NCBI GenBank assembly: GCA_017311315.1
Contig: CM029609.1
Span: 39,244,744-39,308,743, forward strand
Direction: 5' to 3'
Source: Dendrocalamus latiflorus
Lineage: Eukaryota; Streptophyta; Magnoliopsida; Poales; Poaceae
Length of the DNA: 64,000 bases
A program made the translations under genes and the position numbers. Below are positions 1-11,045 of the stretch, piece by piece. Positions within the stretch are counted from its first letter, which is position 1. The number at the start of each line of letters is the position of its first letter. The notes beneath the pieces are model-generated. The model was given only the letters and a program-made list of their open reading frames with translations. It was not told the DNA's origin and ran no database searches.

Positions 1-328
1 GCTCTCATGTCCTCACTACATGCGGAACCGTGGGCATGGATCCTTCCAACTTCATGTCCGAGTACTTTTTCAAGGAGAGAATACTGCAAGCTTGGTGTGG
101 GGAGCTCCGGGGGTTCGGGCGATGGGAAACTTCGCCACTTTGGACATTTCAGCGAGGACCTGGGTTCCGGATATTAACATGCTGAAGGGTGGGAAGGGTC
201 GGCGACAGAGCCGACGTATTAGAAATGACATGGACGAATCATAAGCTAGAACATCTGGTGCACGTTGTGGGCGATGCGGTCAGGAGGGGCACACAGCTAG
301 ACGATGCAATGCATGTCCGGATCAGTAG
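1..328 (+). pseudogene. C-terminal remnant of a Mutator-like (MULE) transposase
   Basis: The frame starting at base 3 opens with SHVLTTCG, which resembles the Cys-Ser-His-Val part of the SWIM zinc finger of MuDR-type transposases, and continues with text such as YFFKERILQAWCGELRG. Near base 180 the coding signal moves to another frame, which reads KGRRQSRRIRNDMDES, a basic tail typical of these proteins. An in-frame TAA at 242-244 follows. After it the same frame encodes a CCHC zinc knuckle (CGRCGQEGHTARRC, about 266-307) and stops with TAG at 326-328. Plant MULE transposases commonly end in such a knuckle. With one frameshift and one internal stop this copy is dead. The 5' part lies outside the window. 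Confidence 0.75.
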
Positions 329-730
329 TTGGTGTTGTAATGCATACTAAATTTCATGTACCATTTGTAAACCTTATATGTTACATCCCTTTTCTGTAAT
401 GCACTTATTTCGTGGACCGTATTATTTCCCTTTTAAGTATTGCAATTTTTTTGTGGCTTGTGATAACAACTCCACGTAGATATCAACCAATCCATCACAT
501 GCTTAACAACGTTGCACATTACATCGTTATGGAAAGAGGCCACAGAATATGAAGGTCACAGAAAATGAAGGCGTCACGCACTTACAACACGAAACAACAC
601 ATACATTGCACATACAGAATTTATGGAAAGTAGTACACCCAACACATCAACACAACAGTCCTACCGCCACAGCATCAACACATCAACAAATACATGAACT
701 AAAATACGACACAACCATAACACTCATGAC
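329..730. other. AT-rich stretch without a recognisable gene
   Basis: After the MULE remnant the sequence is AT-rich and then rich in ACA/CAC words (about 590-720). It lies between the 3' ends of the plus-strand transposase remnant and the minus-strand small gene, so it probably holds their 3' flanks. I see no coding signal, RNA gene or clear repeat. Confidence 0.5.
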
Positions 731-1028
731 CTACATGCCAAACGAGCATCGTGGCACCCACATGGAGAATTGCTGAGGGGGCCGCCTCGGACGTGGCTGG
801 CCGTCGTGGTAGTGGCATGCACATATGCAGCTCGGGTTCGCACAGCAACATGTGGGATCATAAGAGCTTCCTATATTCACGACCTCCTCGTTGCCCCTCT
901 CGCGTTGCATCTGTTCGCGGAGGTCGTTGTTCTCCTCAGTGAGACTCTCCATTCGGTACTCCAAGTCCCATATTCGAGCCCATAATGTATCCACATAACG
1001 ATCAACATACCGTTCATGAGGAGGGTCG

Positions 1029-1036
1029 ATCCAGCG
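1029..1036. repeat. left 8-bp target duplication of hAT-1
   Basis: ATCCAGCG, repeated exactly at 1888-1895 on the other side of the element. Confidence 0.9.
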
Positions 1037-1887
1037 TAGAGATGGCAATGGGTACCCGAAACCCGATACCCGGTGGGTTTTTACTCTATTAGGGCATGGG
1101 TCTGAGTCAATTTCCTAACCCATGGGTCTCTTAATGGGCAAAAAGCCCAACCCATCGGGTCCGCGGGTTCGGGTACGTTCCTATAGTACCCAAACCCGTA
1201 AACCCATGGGTAATATAAACCCGATCCATAGGAGTTATAAATCCAGGCTCCCAGCCTCCCAGGCAAACCAGCCCAGCCCATAGCCCATTAGCCATTTAGC
1301 CCCAAGCCCCCAAATCCAGTGCGGCAATGCCCCATTACCCATACGGCTAACCCTAGCTAACACTCGCCACGGTCACTACTCACTCCCCAGTCCCCACCCC
1401 GATTCAACGGCCGCCGCAGCGGCGGCGCATCTGGCGCTCCGTGCTTCTCCGGCAGTCTCCACGCTCGCCATCCCGTCCCACAGCTCCCGCTCCTGCTCCC
1501 GCCACTCTCGCCGCACGCTCATCCTCCCGCACGCCCTCGCCGTCGCCTCGCCTTCCAGTTCAGCCCGCCGCCCTCACGGCGATAGCCCGTCGCCCCCACG
1601 CCGCAGCCAACGCACATCACAGTAGTAGGCCCTTGGCCATGGCGCTGCCCTCCGGCTCCAACGAAGATGGCCGGTGAACTTCTTCCTCCTCTCCATTAAC
1701 CATTGTTGCAGCTCGCATTACTGACCCGACGGGCGACCCATGGGTACCCGTTAACCCAGTGGGCATGGGTCTGGGCAAAAATTTGCACCCGTCACAGGCA
1801 TGGGTTTTTTAGCGGGCACGTCCAACTTTCATGGGCACGGGTTTGGGATAGCAAAACCCAGTGGGTTTATGCCCGTTTCCATCTCTA
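1037..1887. mobile_element. non-autonomous hAT element (hAT-1, 851 bp)
   Basis: The ends are near-perfect inverted repeats: TAGAGATGGCAATGGG on the left and, read from the right, TAGAGATGGAAACGGG. The element is flanked by a perfect 8-bp direct repeat, ATCCAGCG, at 1029-1036 and 1888-1895. Eight-base target duplications and short inverted ends of this kind are diagnostic of the hAT superfamily. Both subterminal regions are full of GGGTACCCG/CCCATGGG-like palindromic words. The middle (about 1340-1680) is C-rich and GC-rich, contains a CTAACCCTAGC telo-box-like motif, and encodes no transposase. It looks like captured first-exon or 5'-UTR sequence of a gene, source unknown. Confidence 0.88.
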
Positions 1888-2286
1888 ATCCAGCGGGATA
1901 AGTCGCATTTTGCCATCTGCAAAAAAAAGGACGGTAAACTTCGAGGGTCCATAAGCAATAAAAAATGTAATATTACTAATTTGTACCCCAGAGCGTGAGC
2001 ATCGGAAGAAACGTCGCCCGCCATCGTTCGGGGAATCCAAGATCTGGACGACCGCGTACTCATTGTGTCTGCATTTCGGTCACGCTGGTTGAGCACGCCG
2101 GCTTGGTATCAATCGGTATTGTGGACCAAACATCTCCCTCCTTTCTAAGGGAATGTCTTCCTTCGGTGACCCAAATCCCACTGGCCCCTCGGCTTCCGAC
2201 ATAGTATGTTTCACCACGAAAGAGAGGGTACTTCTTTGTTCGATTTACAATGTCATGGGACCCCAACCGTGCTACTTATAGCAAAA

Positions 2287-2684
2287 CGGGGCAGCTTAAT
2301 GCAGTGACCACAAAAAAAGATGACAGTTCTGCGTACATACTTGACAAAAGGGGCCAGCTTTGCACTGAGATGTGACAATAGAGGCCAGCTTTGCTCAGAG
2401 ACGTGAAAAAAAGGGCAGCTTTGCTCAGTGAGATGTCAATAGAGTGCAGCTTTGCTCAGGGACATGACAACACGGCCCAGTTTTGCTCAGTGACATGACA
2501 AAAGAGGTCAGCTTTTGCTCAGTGAGATGACAAAAGAGGGAAGCTTTGCTCAGTGACATGACAAAAGAGGGCAGCTTTGCTCAGTGACATGACAAAACGG
2601 AGCAGCTTTGCTCAGTGAGATGACAAAATATGCCAGCTTTCGCAGTGAGATGACAAAATATGCCAGCTTTGCGCAGTGAAAAGC
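2287..2684. repeat. ~31-bp minisatellite upstream of the GRF gene
   Basis: About eleven to twelve imperfect tandem copies of a 30-31 bp unit built around AGCTTTGCTCAGTGA followed by GATGACAAAAGAGG. Copies differ by substitutions and 1-2 bp indels. The array ends about 285 bp upstream of the GRF start codon, so it may lie in that gene's promoter region. Adjacent unit lengths agree, which argues for slippage or unequal exchange rather than dispersed insertions. Confidence 0.9.
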
Positions 2685-2967
2685 CTTCATAGCGACTGTT
2701 TCCTGCAAACGACTAAAAAGGCTACGTTGTACCACATACATTCAATGGTCCAAGTTATGAATTTATTACGAGACTACAGGCTCTGAAAAGCCTTCATAGG
2801 GACATTTATTGCTACACTGGAATCCTTAAAAAACGAAAAGATTCCCATGTGGTCCTCTCCATGAACTATGCTCACTGCAGCAGATAACCTGCCTACATAA
2901 AGGCCTCCCTCCTATGTCTTCCATACCACATCTCCTCCTCAAGGCATCACAATACTACTACACAACA

Positions 2968-3577
2968 ATGTCTTCCTGGAGGTCTGACCCATTTGGAGTG
3001 CCGGAGTGGCATGAGCGCCCGAAGTGCCATTGCGGCTTTAGGACGATGTTGTGCGTCTGGACGGATCCAGTACAACAAGTCAACTACAGCCGCAGGTTCT
3101 TCAAGTGTCCAAACCTGGATGATGACTTCGTGGTAACGACGACAACTAAATCCTTTGTTTCTCGTTATCATTTTTCAACTTGATCCATGACATCTACCAC
3201 GCCACACATAGCCTTGCAAGTTCATCGAATGGGTGGATCGGGTGCCGCCGGCATGGCCACAGAACCGGCCAACGGAGGTGGAAAACAAAGGACAATACTT
3301 TGTCAAGATGACTCAGGCTTGCGAGGTGGAACGACAGATGCGGCTTGAGCAAGAGCGCTGCGTGAGGGTGGACCAAATCCATCTGAAGGGCAAGGAGGAT
3401 GAGCTGCAAAGGAGGCGGGAGCAGCTAAGTCTGCGTGAAGCAGCCATCAAGCGTCAGGAGGAAGAGCTTGAAGCTCGTGAGGCAGCTCTCAAGTCCAGGA
3501 GTGACAGGAAGAAGGATGTAGCGGAGCCATCTTCAAGGCGCGAGAAAAAGGGGAAACAACCACGCTACACCCAGTAG
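2968..3577 (+). CDS. GRF-type zinc-finger protein, two exons
   Basis: Exon 1 runs 2968-3132 and exon 2 runs 3212-3577. The intron (3133-3211, 79 bp) begins GTAACG and ends ACATAG, in phase 0. Splicing joins the zinc-finger start (KCHCGFRTMLCVW, then RRFFKCPN) to PCKFIEWVD, the expected order in a zf-GRF domain: CxC, then Cys in RFFxC, then CxFxxWxD. GRF fingers bind single-stranded nucleic acid in several DNA-repair proteins, but plants have many small GRF proteins of unknown role. The C-terminal half (about residues 80-160) is a long charged coiled coil ending in a basic tail. The protein is about 176 residues. I chose the ATG at 2968 because MSSWRSDPFGVPEW starts the conserved region; an in-frame ATG at 2914 would add 18 residues. 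A possible TATA-like ACATAAAG lies near 2893. Such genes are often next to MULEs, so it could be a passenger. Confidence 0.75.
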
Positions 3578-4013
3578 ACAAAATGTGGCGAGGAAGGGAA
3601 AGTGGCCACGGTCCACACAGTAGGTGGTACGAGCAGTTGGGTGGGCTAGTCGCATATCATGCTATATGTTATTCATGTAATAAAAATGTACGCGGCATGT
3701 TACTCCCAACTGTATTATGAAGTTTATTTCTATTCACATAAGGTTATTATCTCATGTGTTCGCATTCAATGATTCAGATAGCAAGTCATTTAACAATATT
3801 AACATACCAGTTTTCTTCGTACACTAATGAAGTAACATAAAAATATCACTTGCCAATGTATATATCAAACGTTCTACAGTCAATTGTTCTTAAAAAAATT
3901 TCTCAAAATTTTTAATGCACCTACAACATACAATAAACATAAACTTTTATTACAACTATACCATATTTTTTCCAGTTTAAAACTACAAAATTGACAAAAC
4001 TCTAAAAAATCAC
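3578..4013. other. AT-rich 3' flank of the GRF gene
   Basis: Contains AATAAA-like words (about 3680) suitable for polyadenylation and then AT-rich DNA with no coding signal. Confidence 0.4.
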
Positions 4014-4205
4014 GGGGACTGAGTAAAGTCGCGCCTCCATTGGGCGACTGCGCTTATAAGTCGCCCATCCATTGGGCGACTGCCATGCAGTCGCCTAATA
4101 GGAAAGCGACTATTTGCAGTCGCTCGAACAACCAGCGACAGATATTTTGTCGCCTCCCGGTTGGGCGAAAGACAGTAGTCGCCCAATGGGGGGGCGACTG
4201 GAAAC
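4014..4205. repeat. cluster of GTCGCC / GGCGAC inverted motifs
   Basis: Within about 190 bp there are some ten copies of GTCGC or GCGAC, mostly paired as AGTCGCCCA...TGGGCGACT, so several small hairpins can form. The block starts about 440 bp beyond the GRF gene. It could be the subterminal region of the Mutator-like element whose transposase remnant opens the window. That is inference, because the matching end is not in view. Confidence 0.6.
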
Positions 4206-4970
4206 TATTTTTGTAAAAAAAATTCTCGCGGGTATATTTATGTATTTTCGAATAAAAAACGAATTATCCGTACAAAAAATTGTCGGAACGTGTGGCTTGT
4301 CGGCCTTCCGGCGCACGAATCGAGGAAGAACAACACCTGTACGCGCGCGGAAACAAGACGTGCGATCGGCGTGCTGTGAAGAAATTGACACGCGGAAATC
4401 TCAGCGGACAAGTCCAAGGCGCACGGGCGCACGTCCTCATCGCACAGAGATCGTGAAGCCAATTTCCGCAAACGGCGCACCTTTCATCGCCTCGGGTCAT
4501 GCTTCATCGCACGGGTCTGGTGGCACAACCGTGAAGTCTCTTTATGGCTCCACGTATTGTGTGCATCCAGATGATTGTATTGTGTGTTCAATTAGCTCAG
4601 CCTCTTGCATCAAAGACTAATTAATCAAGTCACATCAGACACAAAGCCAATGCATTGATGCATTGGTTTTGTGAGCAGACACACATGGAGGTGTCACGCG
4701 CAACTATTGAGCGGTCTCTTCGCGTGCGAAAAGATCGTTCTCGATTGGGCGGAATCCCCCTTGGCTCGCAGCCCGCGTGTATCCTCTGCGCGATGTCTTG
4801 CTTCATCTCAGTCCGGAGCACGTCTATGTGTTTTAAATCGCGACCGGCCACGTGGAAGAAAACATCGGCATCATCCTTCGTACGCACGACGTCAACTCTT
4901 TCTCGGACGGTCCGTAACATTTATTCGTAACATTTATTCTCTCAATGGCAACTAACAGTTTTTTTTCCTA
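4206..4970. other. unassigned sequence between the palindrome cluster and Copia-1
   Basis: Moderate GC, no frame with a recognisable family. Two small oddities are visible: TGATGCATTGG-type words near 4640-4660, and a direct repeat of CGTAACATTTATTC at about 4914-4941. The 5' LTR expected for Copia-1 is not recognisable here: nothing resembles its 3' LTR at 8593-9198. Confidence 0.4.
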
Positions 4971-5014
4971 AATTGTATAGATCTTGCTTAATCTTGTATT
5001 GAGGTGAATAAAAT

Positions 5015-8000
5015 GTGCGAAAAATAATACGTAGTCTAGAACATAATTTTGGTAAAGTATTTCTAATTAAAGTTCTTAATCTTGTTAATCATTTTCTCTC
5101 TACTAATATGACTGATAGCACTTCAGTTAATAAGCATATTAATAAAATTTGTGTTTTAGTAGAGGAATTAAAAAATGCTGGCTATCCTTTTTCTGAAGAA
5201 GTACAGGTCATGGTTGTTCTAAACTCTTTGCCAAATTCATGGCAACAATTTAAGATATTTTTTATCATGCTAAAAGAATATTCAATATATGCACTCTGAG
5301 GCATCATTTGCTCATGGAAGAAGATAGAAAACTCTCAGGAAAAGGAAAGAAAATACTTCTTGAGTTACACCTTAGAGAGAAAAAGGGCAATAATAAAATG
5401 AATTGGCAAAAGAGGAAGTCTAATGGTAATTTAAGAGAAAAGGTAAACAAGAAACGCGATCGGAATGATCGTGAAAATTATAACTCTTTTCAGAGAAATG
5501 AAAAGTACAAGAAATTCAAGTGTCACAACTGTGGTCAGTATGAGCATTTCAGGGCTGACTGCAGGAAAAAGAAGCAGAATGAGCAAAGGAATCAAAACAA
5601 TCAACCAGCTAAGCGTAAAGGCAATTCTTCACCTAATGGTATGTCTAATATTTTTGTATGCACTGAATTTTTACTTACTACTACTTTTCCAAATAGTTGG
5701 ATTATCGATTATGGTGCTACTTCTCATATTACTAGAGATAATAGAAATTTCACTTCTATGCAAACAATTCCAAGGGGAAATAGATATATCTTCTTTGGCA
5801 CTAATGCTAAAGTTGATGTACTTGGAATTGAAAATTATGTCCTAAAACTCCCAAATAGAGGAAAATTATTGTTACAAGACACTTTATATTAACCTAGCAT
5901 GAGAAGGAATTTAATCTCCATTGCTCAGTTAGAATTTATTAGTTATGACATACTATTTGGAAAATGAAGAGTTAAAATATTACTCAATGGGAAATTAGTG
6001 CATTCTGGAACTCGTCATGATGACCTTTATTTTCTTGATAAATTATCAAATGATGACAATATTGATTGCTTAGTTGGTGAAAATAACTCCATAGTGAGGA
6101 ATTCAATCGATAGGAACACATGCTCAGAGTCATATTTATGGCATTTACGACTTGGTCACATATCTAAAAATAGAATTAAGAGGCTTATTAATTCTAGCAT
6201 TCTGCACTTTAAGTGGAGGATTTTGATATTTGTGAGGCTTGTATAATGGGTAAGATGACTCGTATGCCTTTTCCAAAGGCGGAAAGATCTAATGAGCCTC
6301 TAGCCATTATTCATTCTGATATTTGTGGTGAAATGTTTACTCCCACTAGAGGTCAAAAGATTTATTTTATCACATTCATTGATGATTATTCTAGATTTGG
6401 ATATGTGTATCTTCTTAAACAAAAGTCGGAAGGTTTTGATATATTTAAGACATTTAAAACTGAAGTGAAAAATCAATTAAATAGAAAAATCAAAGTTTTG
6501 AGAACTGATCGTGGTAGAGAATACACTTCAAGAATATTAAATGACTTATGTAAACAGAATGGAATTATTCATCATTATACTATATCTTACACTCTGCAAC
6601 AAAATAGTGTTGCTGAAAGGAGGAATAGAACACTTATGGATATGGTTAGTCTATGATGGTTTATTCAGATCTTCCTTTGTCTTTTTGGGGGAGCTTACAT
6701 ATTGTTATTTATTTATTAAATTACTCATCTAAGGCTGTAATGATCACTCCAAATGAGTTGTAGACTGGAAGAAAAATTATAGCCTAAAAGCACGCCAGGA
6801 ATTTGTTATTGGTTATTCTTTGGAATCAAAAGGATATATGTTTCATTATCTAGAAAAAGATAAACTGGTGGAAAGTACGGATGCAATATTTTTTGGATGA
6901 AAAACACACCTCGCCGTGCTAAGCGTGCATGGGTGGAATTTTTGGCAACCCTATCAAAAACACAGATGGATACATCTGGTATTAATTCTTACACTGAAGG
7001 AGATTTTGCTCTTGAAGGAAATACAAACCAAATTTCCAACACTAACATGCTTAGGAAAAGTGGGAGGAATTTAAGTACACCCTAATATCTAGATAATTAT
7101 TATTTATTCTTGGGGGAAGTTCACTCTAAAATTTCAGATTTAGAGGAAGAACCAAAGACTTATAAAGAAGCAATTAATGGTTCACAATCTAAACTATGGG
7201 TGGAAGCAATGCAAGAAGAATTAAACTCGTTGAAAAGGAATAAAGTTTGGGAACTTGTTGATTTACCAAACAACCGTAAGCCCATAGGTTGTAAATGGAT
7301 TTTTAAAAGAAAATTAAATGCAGCTGGTTTAGTGGAAAAATATAAAGCTAGACAATCTTGCTAAAAGCTTCACACAAAGAGAAGGTATTGACTTTGTGGA
7401 AACTTTTTCTCCTGTTGCTAAATTTACTTCAATTCATATTATTAGTGCATTGACGGCTTATTATGATCTTGAACTCCACCAAATGGATGTTAAAATGGCC
7501 TTTCTTAATGGTTTTCTGGAGGAAATATATATGAAATAGTCGGAAGATTTTGGAGAAAAAGGAAATAAAAATAAGGTTTGCAAGGAATAGATCAATTTAT
7601 GGTCTTAAACAAGTTTCACATCAATGGTACATTCTATTTGATAATGCTATCACATCATATGGGTTTTCAATGACGGAAGGTGATTATTGCATATATACAA
7701 AAGTTATGGGTAAATGTTTTATCTTATTGTCTTTATATATTGATGATATTCTCATTGCTTCTAATGATAAAAATACAATGATGGAAGTGAAAGCTTGGTT
7801 ATCTTCTAAATTTGATATGAAAGATATAGGAAAAGCTTCCTATGTTTTGGGATTGGAAATACATAGAGATCGGATTAAAAGAATTCTTGGGTTGTCCCAA
7901 AAGGCTTACCTTAGAAATGTTTTAAAATGATTCTCTATGGAAAATAGCAAACATGTTAAACTTCCTATTGTGAAGGGAACTAAACCCAGTGAGGAATTAT

Positions 8001-8400
8001 GTTCAAACACTCTTGAGGAAAAAGCTAGAATGAATATAATTTATTATTCTTCAACTTTGGAATGTCTTATGGATACTATGTTATTCACACGATCTGATCT
8101 TAGCCATGCCGTTGGAATCCTTAATGGATATCAAAAGAAACGTGGGGAAGAGCATTGGAAATAAATCAAATATATACTACATATGTCAAAGGAATATATG
8201 GATTATTCATTATGTTTTAATTGCCATAATCTTCAACTACAAGGTTATTTTAATGCTGATTGGCAAATGGCTTCTGGTTATCTATTTACTTTGGCAAGAG
8301 ATGTTATTTCTTATTGCAATAGGAAATATGATACAGTTGCTCATTCTACCATGGAAGTTGAATACATTGCTGCATCTGAAGTAGCAAAGGAAATTGCATA
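5015..8400 (+). pseudogene. Copia-1 gag-pol pseudogene
   Basis: Recognisable in order: a gag stretch near 5015-5300; a CCHC knuckle CHNCGQYEHFRADC at about 5521-5562; protease WIIDYGATSH at about 5698; GAG-pre-integrase WHLRLGH at about 6139; integrase core with HSD, TDRG and AERRNRT (about 6310-6640); reverse transcriptase from EPKTYKEAI (about 7150) with the YIDD catalytic box at about 7738; and the RNase H end with STMEVEYIAASE (about 8345). The protease catalytic triplet, normally DSG, is DYG here. At least six frameshifts or stops break the frame (for example TAA near 5890, TGA near 6653, TAG near 7538 and TGA near 7928), so no polyprotein can be made. Confidence 0.88.
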
Positions 8401-8592
8401 ACTAAGGGAATATCTTGCACCATTTAAGGTTGTGGAAAGTGCATCATAAGCTATCACTTATTTCAAAGTAAATGTAAACACATTGAAGGAAAATCTACTG
8501 ACTAAGTTAGTTACTTAGGAATTATTTTTTTAAGTATGATTAAGTTATCGGACTTTAGTTTATTGATTGAAATATTTTAGCCAAGTGTGAGA

Positions 8593-9198
8593 TTTTGGGA
8601 ATTTTGTATGGCTTTCAATATTTATTATAGTTATTATCTACTTTACTCAGTGTGGAATTATTCATATTATTGATGCAAGTGATAAGGAATATTTTGATGC
8701 GGAATTTAACTCGAGGAAACTCGAGATGTCGAGGACGGCTGTGCTAGAATACGATAGGCATATTTGTTGAGATCAAGTCTATTGGAATTTAATATACATG
8801 CATTTGTTTAATCCGAGCACAACACAGGGCGGAATAGCTGGGTTTGTTTTGTAAGATCAGCTCTGTAGGCTGTTGACCCACATGATCAAATTGGAATTAA
8901 TCTCATAAACAATATGATCATGTCACATGACTCACACATGTGTGCTTAGGACTAATATATTTTAGACTCATAAAACTGGCTTGTCTGACCGTGGTTGGTG
9001 ACATGGTTCAAGAGTCTCATGGGATACCAAAAACAGGTGGGTCATTTTAGAACATCTGGAAGTGGAGTCTATAAATAGGTCCCTACACTCTAGCCTCATT
9101 ATGCATTGTGAACGGCACCATGGATAAGGCAGAGGAATAGAGGGTAGAACGAAAAAGCCACTACAGAATTAATCTAGGGTTTATAGAAAAACCCAACA
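8593..9198 (+). repeat. 3' LTR of Copia-1
   Basis: A purine-rich tract (AAGTGTGAGAT, about 8583) precedes TTTGGGAATTTTG, and the block ends ...AAAAACCCAACA at 9198. It contains TATAAATAG near 9070, a plausible LTR promoter/R region. The right edge abuts directly on an LTR of Copia-2, which suggests that Copia-1 inserted into that older LTR. The left boundary is approximate by a few bases. Confidence 0.65.
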
Positions 9199-9709
9199 AT
9201 TACATGTGTAGATAACTTGTAGTGAGCTCGCTACATTATCATGAGGCTTATATGAGGTACAAATCGTCTTGGGAATAGGAGTCCAAGATAAAAAAAAAGA
9301 ACAAAGTCCTAGTCGGCAATGAAAATAGAGATCTACTCGAAAACTAAAAAAGTAACTTGCTTGGAGACAGGAACAACACCCAGCTCGAAGATGAAATAGA
9401 GTCCCAAAAAATAACGATGAAGAGGTGTAGTTGGAAGCACCTCGAGTAGTCATGTCTAACTCTAGTCAGCGTAAACACCTTTGGACACCACAACTGGTGC
9501 AAGTTGGTGCAGAGTCCATCACGGACACAAAGATGATCCCCATCATAACATCTGACCAATTCGCATTACTGACTAATCATACTGATCAGAATATACCCTT
9601 TTGAGCGAAACATGATCGGATTCTTCAAGTGATCGAACCCAATCAAATTTGGATCATAAGATACAACAATTTCCACGGTCTGACCAGATTCAGATCACAA
9701 AATATAACA
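9199..9709 (-). repeat. 3' LTR of Copia-2 (U5 part missing)
   Basis: On the minus strand it begins TGTTATATTTTGTG after a purine tract AAGTTGGAGAT. Compared with the 5' LTR it lacks about 150 bp at its far end, exactly where the Copia-1 LTR abuts. Confidence 0.75.
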
Positions 9710-9874
9710 ATCTCCAACTTAAACTGAATTCCTCTTGTAGCGAAAAAGAACCAAACAACTTCTTGAAAATCTTGCGAAACACTTTTTGTGCATCAAACGT
9801 CCAAAATGACTAATGAGTAATACCGACCAAATCTGAGCAGAACTCACATTTAGTGGTAGAAACTGGCTTTGTTA

Positions 9875-11040
9875 TTATATCATCTGGATTGTCATAAGTA
9901 ATGCTCGTGCAAATTTTAACATTACCTTGAGAAGTAATTCCTTAGATGAAGTGATATCTGATATCAATGTACTTTGTTCTCTCATAGAACGTTTGATCCT
10001 TTGTGAGACAAATAGCACTCTAACTATCACAGTGAATATTAATGCAAGATGTATTTTCATAAAGCTCAGTGTACAGACCTCTTAGCCAAACAGTTTCTTT
10101 ATAGGCCTCTAAAATAGCCATGTACTCGGCTTTAGTGGTCAAAAGAGCAACAATAGTTTGTAGACAAGCTTTCCAGCTTACAGCATGACCTCCAACAGTG
10201 AATATATAACCAGTAAAAGATATTCTCTTATCTAAATCTCCAGGAAAATCAAAATCCATATATCCGACTAGTCCATTACTAGTCTTTCTAAACTACAAAC
10301 AATTATTATAAATACCCCTCAAATATTTGAAGATCAACTGAACTGCTCTCCAGTGGTCTTTCCTTGGATTGACCACATATCTGCTGACAACTCTCAAAGC
10401 ATGAGGTAAGTCTTGGCATGAGCAGGCCATGGTGTATATAAGTGATCCGACTGCGCTTGCATACAGAACAGTTAACATGTATTCAAATTCCTCAACTATT
10501 TGCGGATTTGATGCTGAAGAGAGTTTGAAGTATGCAGCTAACGGAGTATTGGTCGGTTTGGCTTTGTCCATGTTGAAATGATGAAAAGTTTTTTTTTAAT
10601 ATACCCTCTCTGACTAGATATAACTTTCCAAACTGATGATCTCTAATGATTTCCAAACTTAAGTGAGAAAAACTTCTGCTTCAAGTGTATCTTGCTAGTC
10701 AGATCCTTGGTTATGTAGATATATTTCAACTTTAGACATAACGTAGTAGTGGTAATCTTCTTTATAATTTCCTAGAGGATATTATTAGAAAGATGAAGAT
10801 AAATTTGAGAGAGAGCTTTACGATCTTTCCTTTGCTTCTTCTCAACAAACTATGCAGCGAGCATCTTATCGATTCCCAATAGCGTATCATCCAAATTGAG
10901 CTATGATAAAACAGATTGCATCTTGACTTGACAAAGAAAAAAAATCTTATATCGCGATCCAACAGCGAAAGATCATACTTCATTGATGTCATATGCCGAA
11001 TATGCCCTAGATTGATCATACGAAGAACTAAGTTCTGATA
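9875..11040 (-). pseudogene. Copia-2 gag and RNase H remnants
   Basis: Reading on minus, the part near 10990-10760 resembles a copia gag start (KYDLSLLDRDIRF, then KDRKALSQI in a shifted frame). From about 10571 the text is the C-terminal part of pol: PTNTPLAAYFKLS, VGSLIYTMACSCQDLPHA, then the RNase H region KRISFTGYIFTVGGHAVSWK and TKAEYMAI, ending near 9900. Protease, integrase and most of the reverse transcriptase are absent. Several stops and frame changes are present. Confidence 0.8.
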
Positions 11041-11043
11041 CCA
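11032..11043 (-). other. primer-binding site of Copia-2
   Basis: Minus strand TGGTATCAGAAC, one base from the usual plant copia/gypsy site complementary to initiator tRNA-Met. Confidence 0.8.
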
Positions 11044-11045
11044 CT

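Larger units (their letters stand above)
731..1916 (-). pseudogene. small coiled-coil protein gene split by a hAT insertion
   Basis: Reading on the minus strand from an ATG at 1916-1914 gives MAKCDLSRW up to the hAT boundary at 1888. With the element (1037-1887) and one target copy set aside, the frame continues at 1028 as DPPHERYVDRYVDTLWARIW down to a TAG at 731. The predicted protein is about 108 residues. A charged heptad-like stretch (RMESLTEENNDLREQMQRER) suggests a short coiled coil, followed by a Cys-rich patch (CCCANPSCICAC). Just upstream of the ATG (1917-1930) lies a T-run and GCAG, so this ATG may be the start of a downstream exon. I do not recognise the family. It lies between transposase debris and a GRF gene and may be a transposon passenger. 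As it stands it is interrupted. Confidence 0.5.
4971..9198 (+). mobile_element. degenerate Ty1/copia retrotransposon, Copia-1
   Basis: Gag, protease, integrase, reverse transcriptase and RNase H follow each other in copia order on plus, with a 3' LTR at the end. No matching 5' LTR is present, so the element is 5'-truncated or its 5' LTR has been lost. The A+T bias of the codons and the many stops indicate an old copy. Confidence 0.85.

Noticed and set aside
1441..1677. 78-codon Ser/Pro/Arg-rich frame in hAT-1
   Set aside because: No domain, no start context and strong composition bias. Treated as captured non-coding or first-exon sequence.
2287..2684. CRISPR-like array
   Set aside because: Units are contiguous tandem repeats without unique spacers, in a eukaryotic genome. 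It is a minisatellite.
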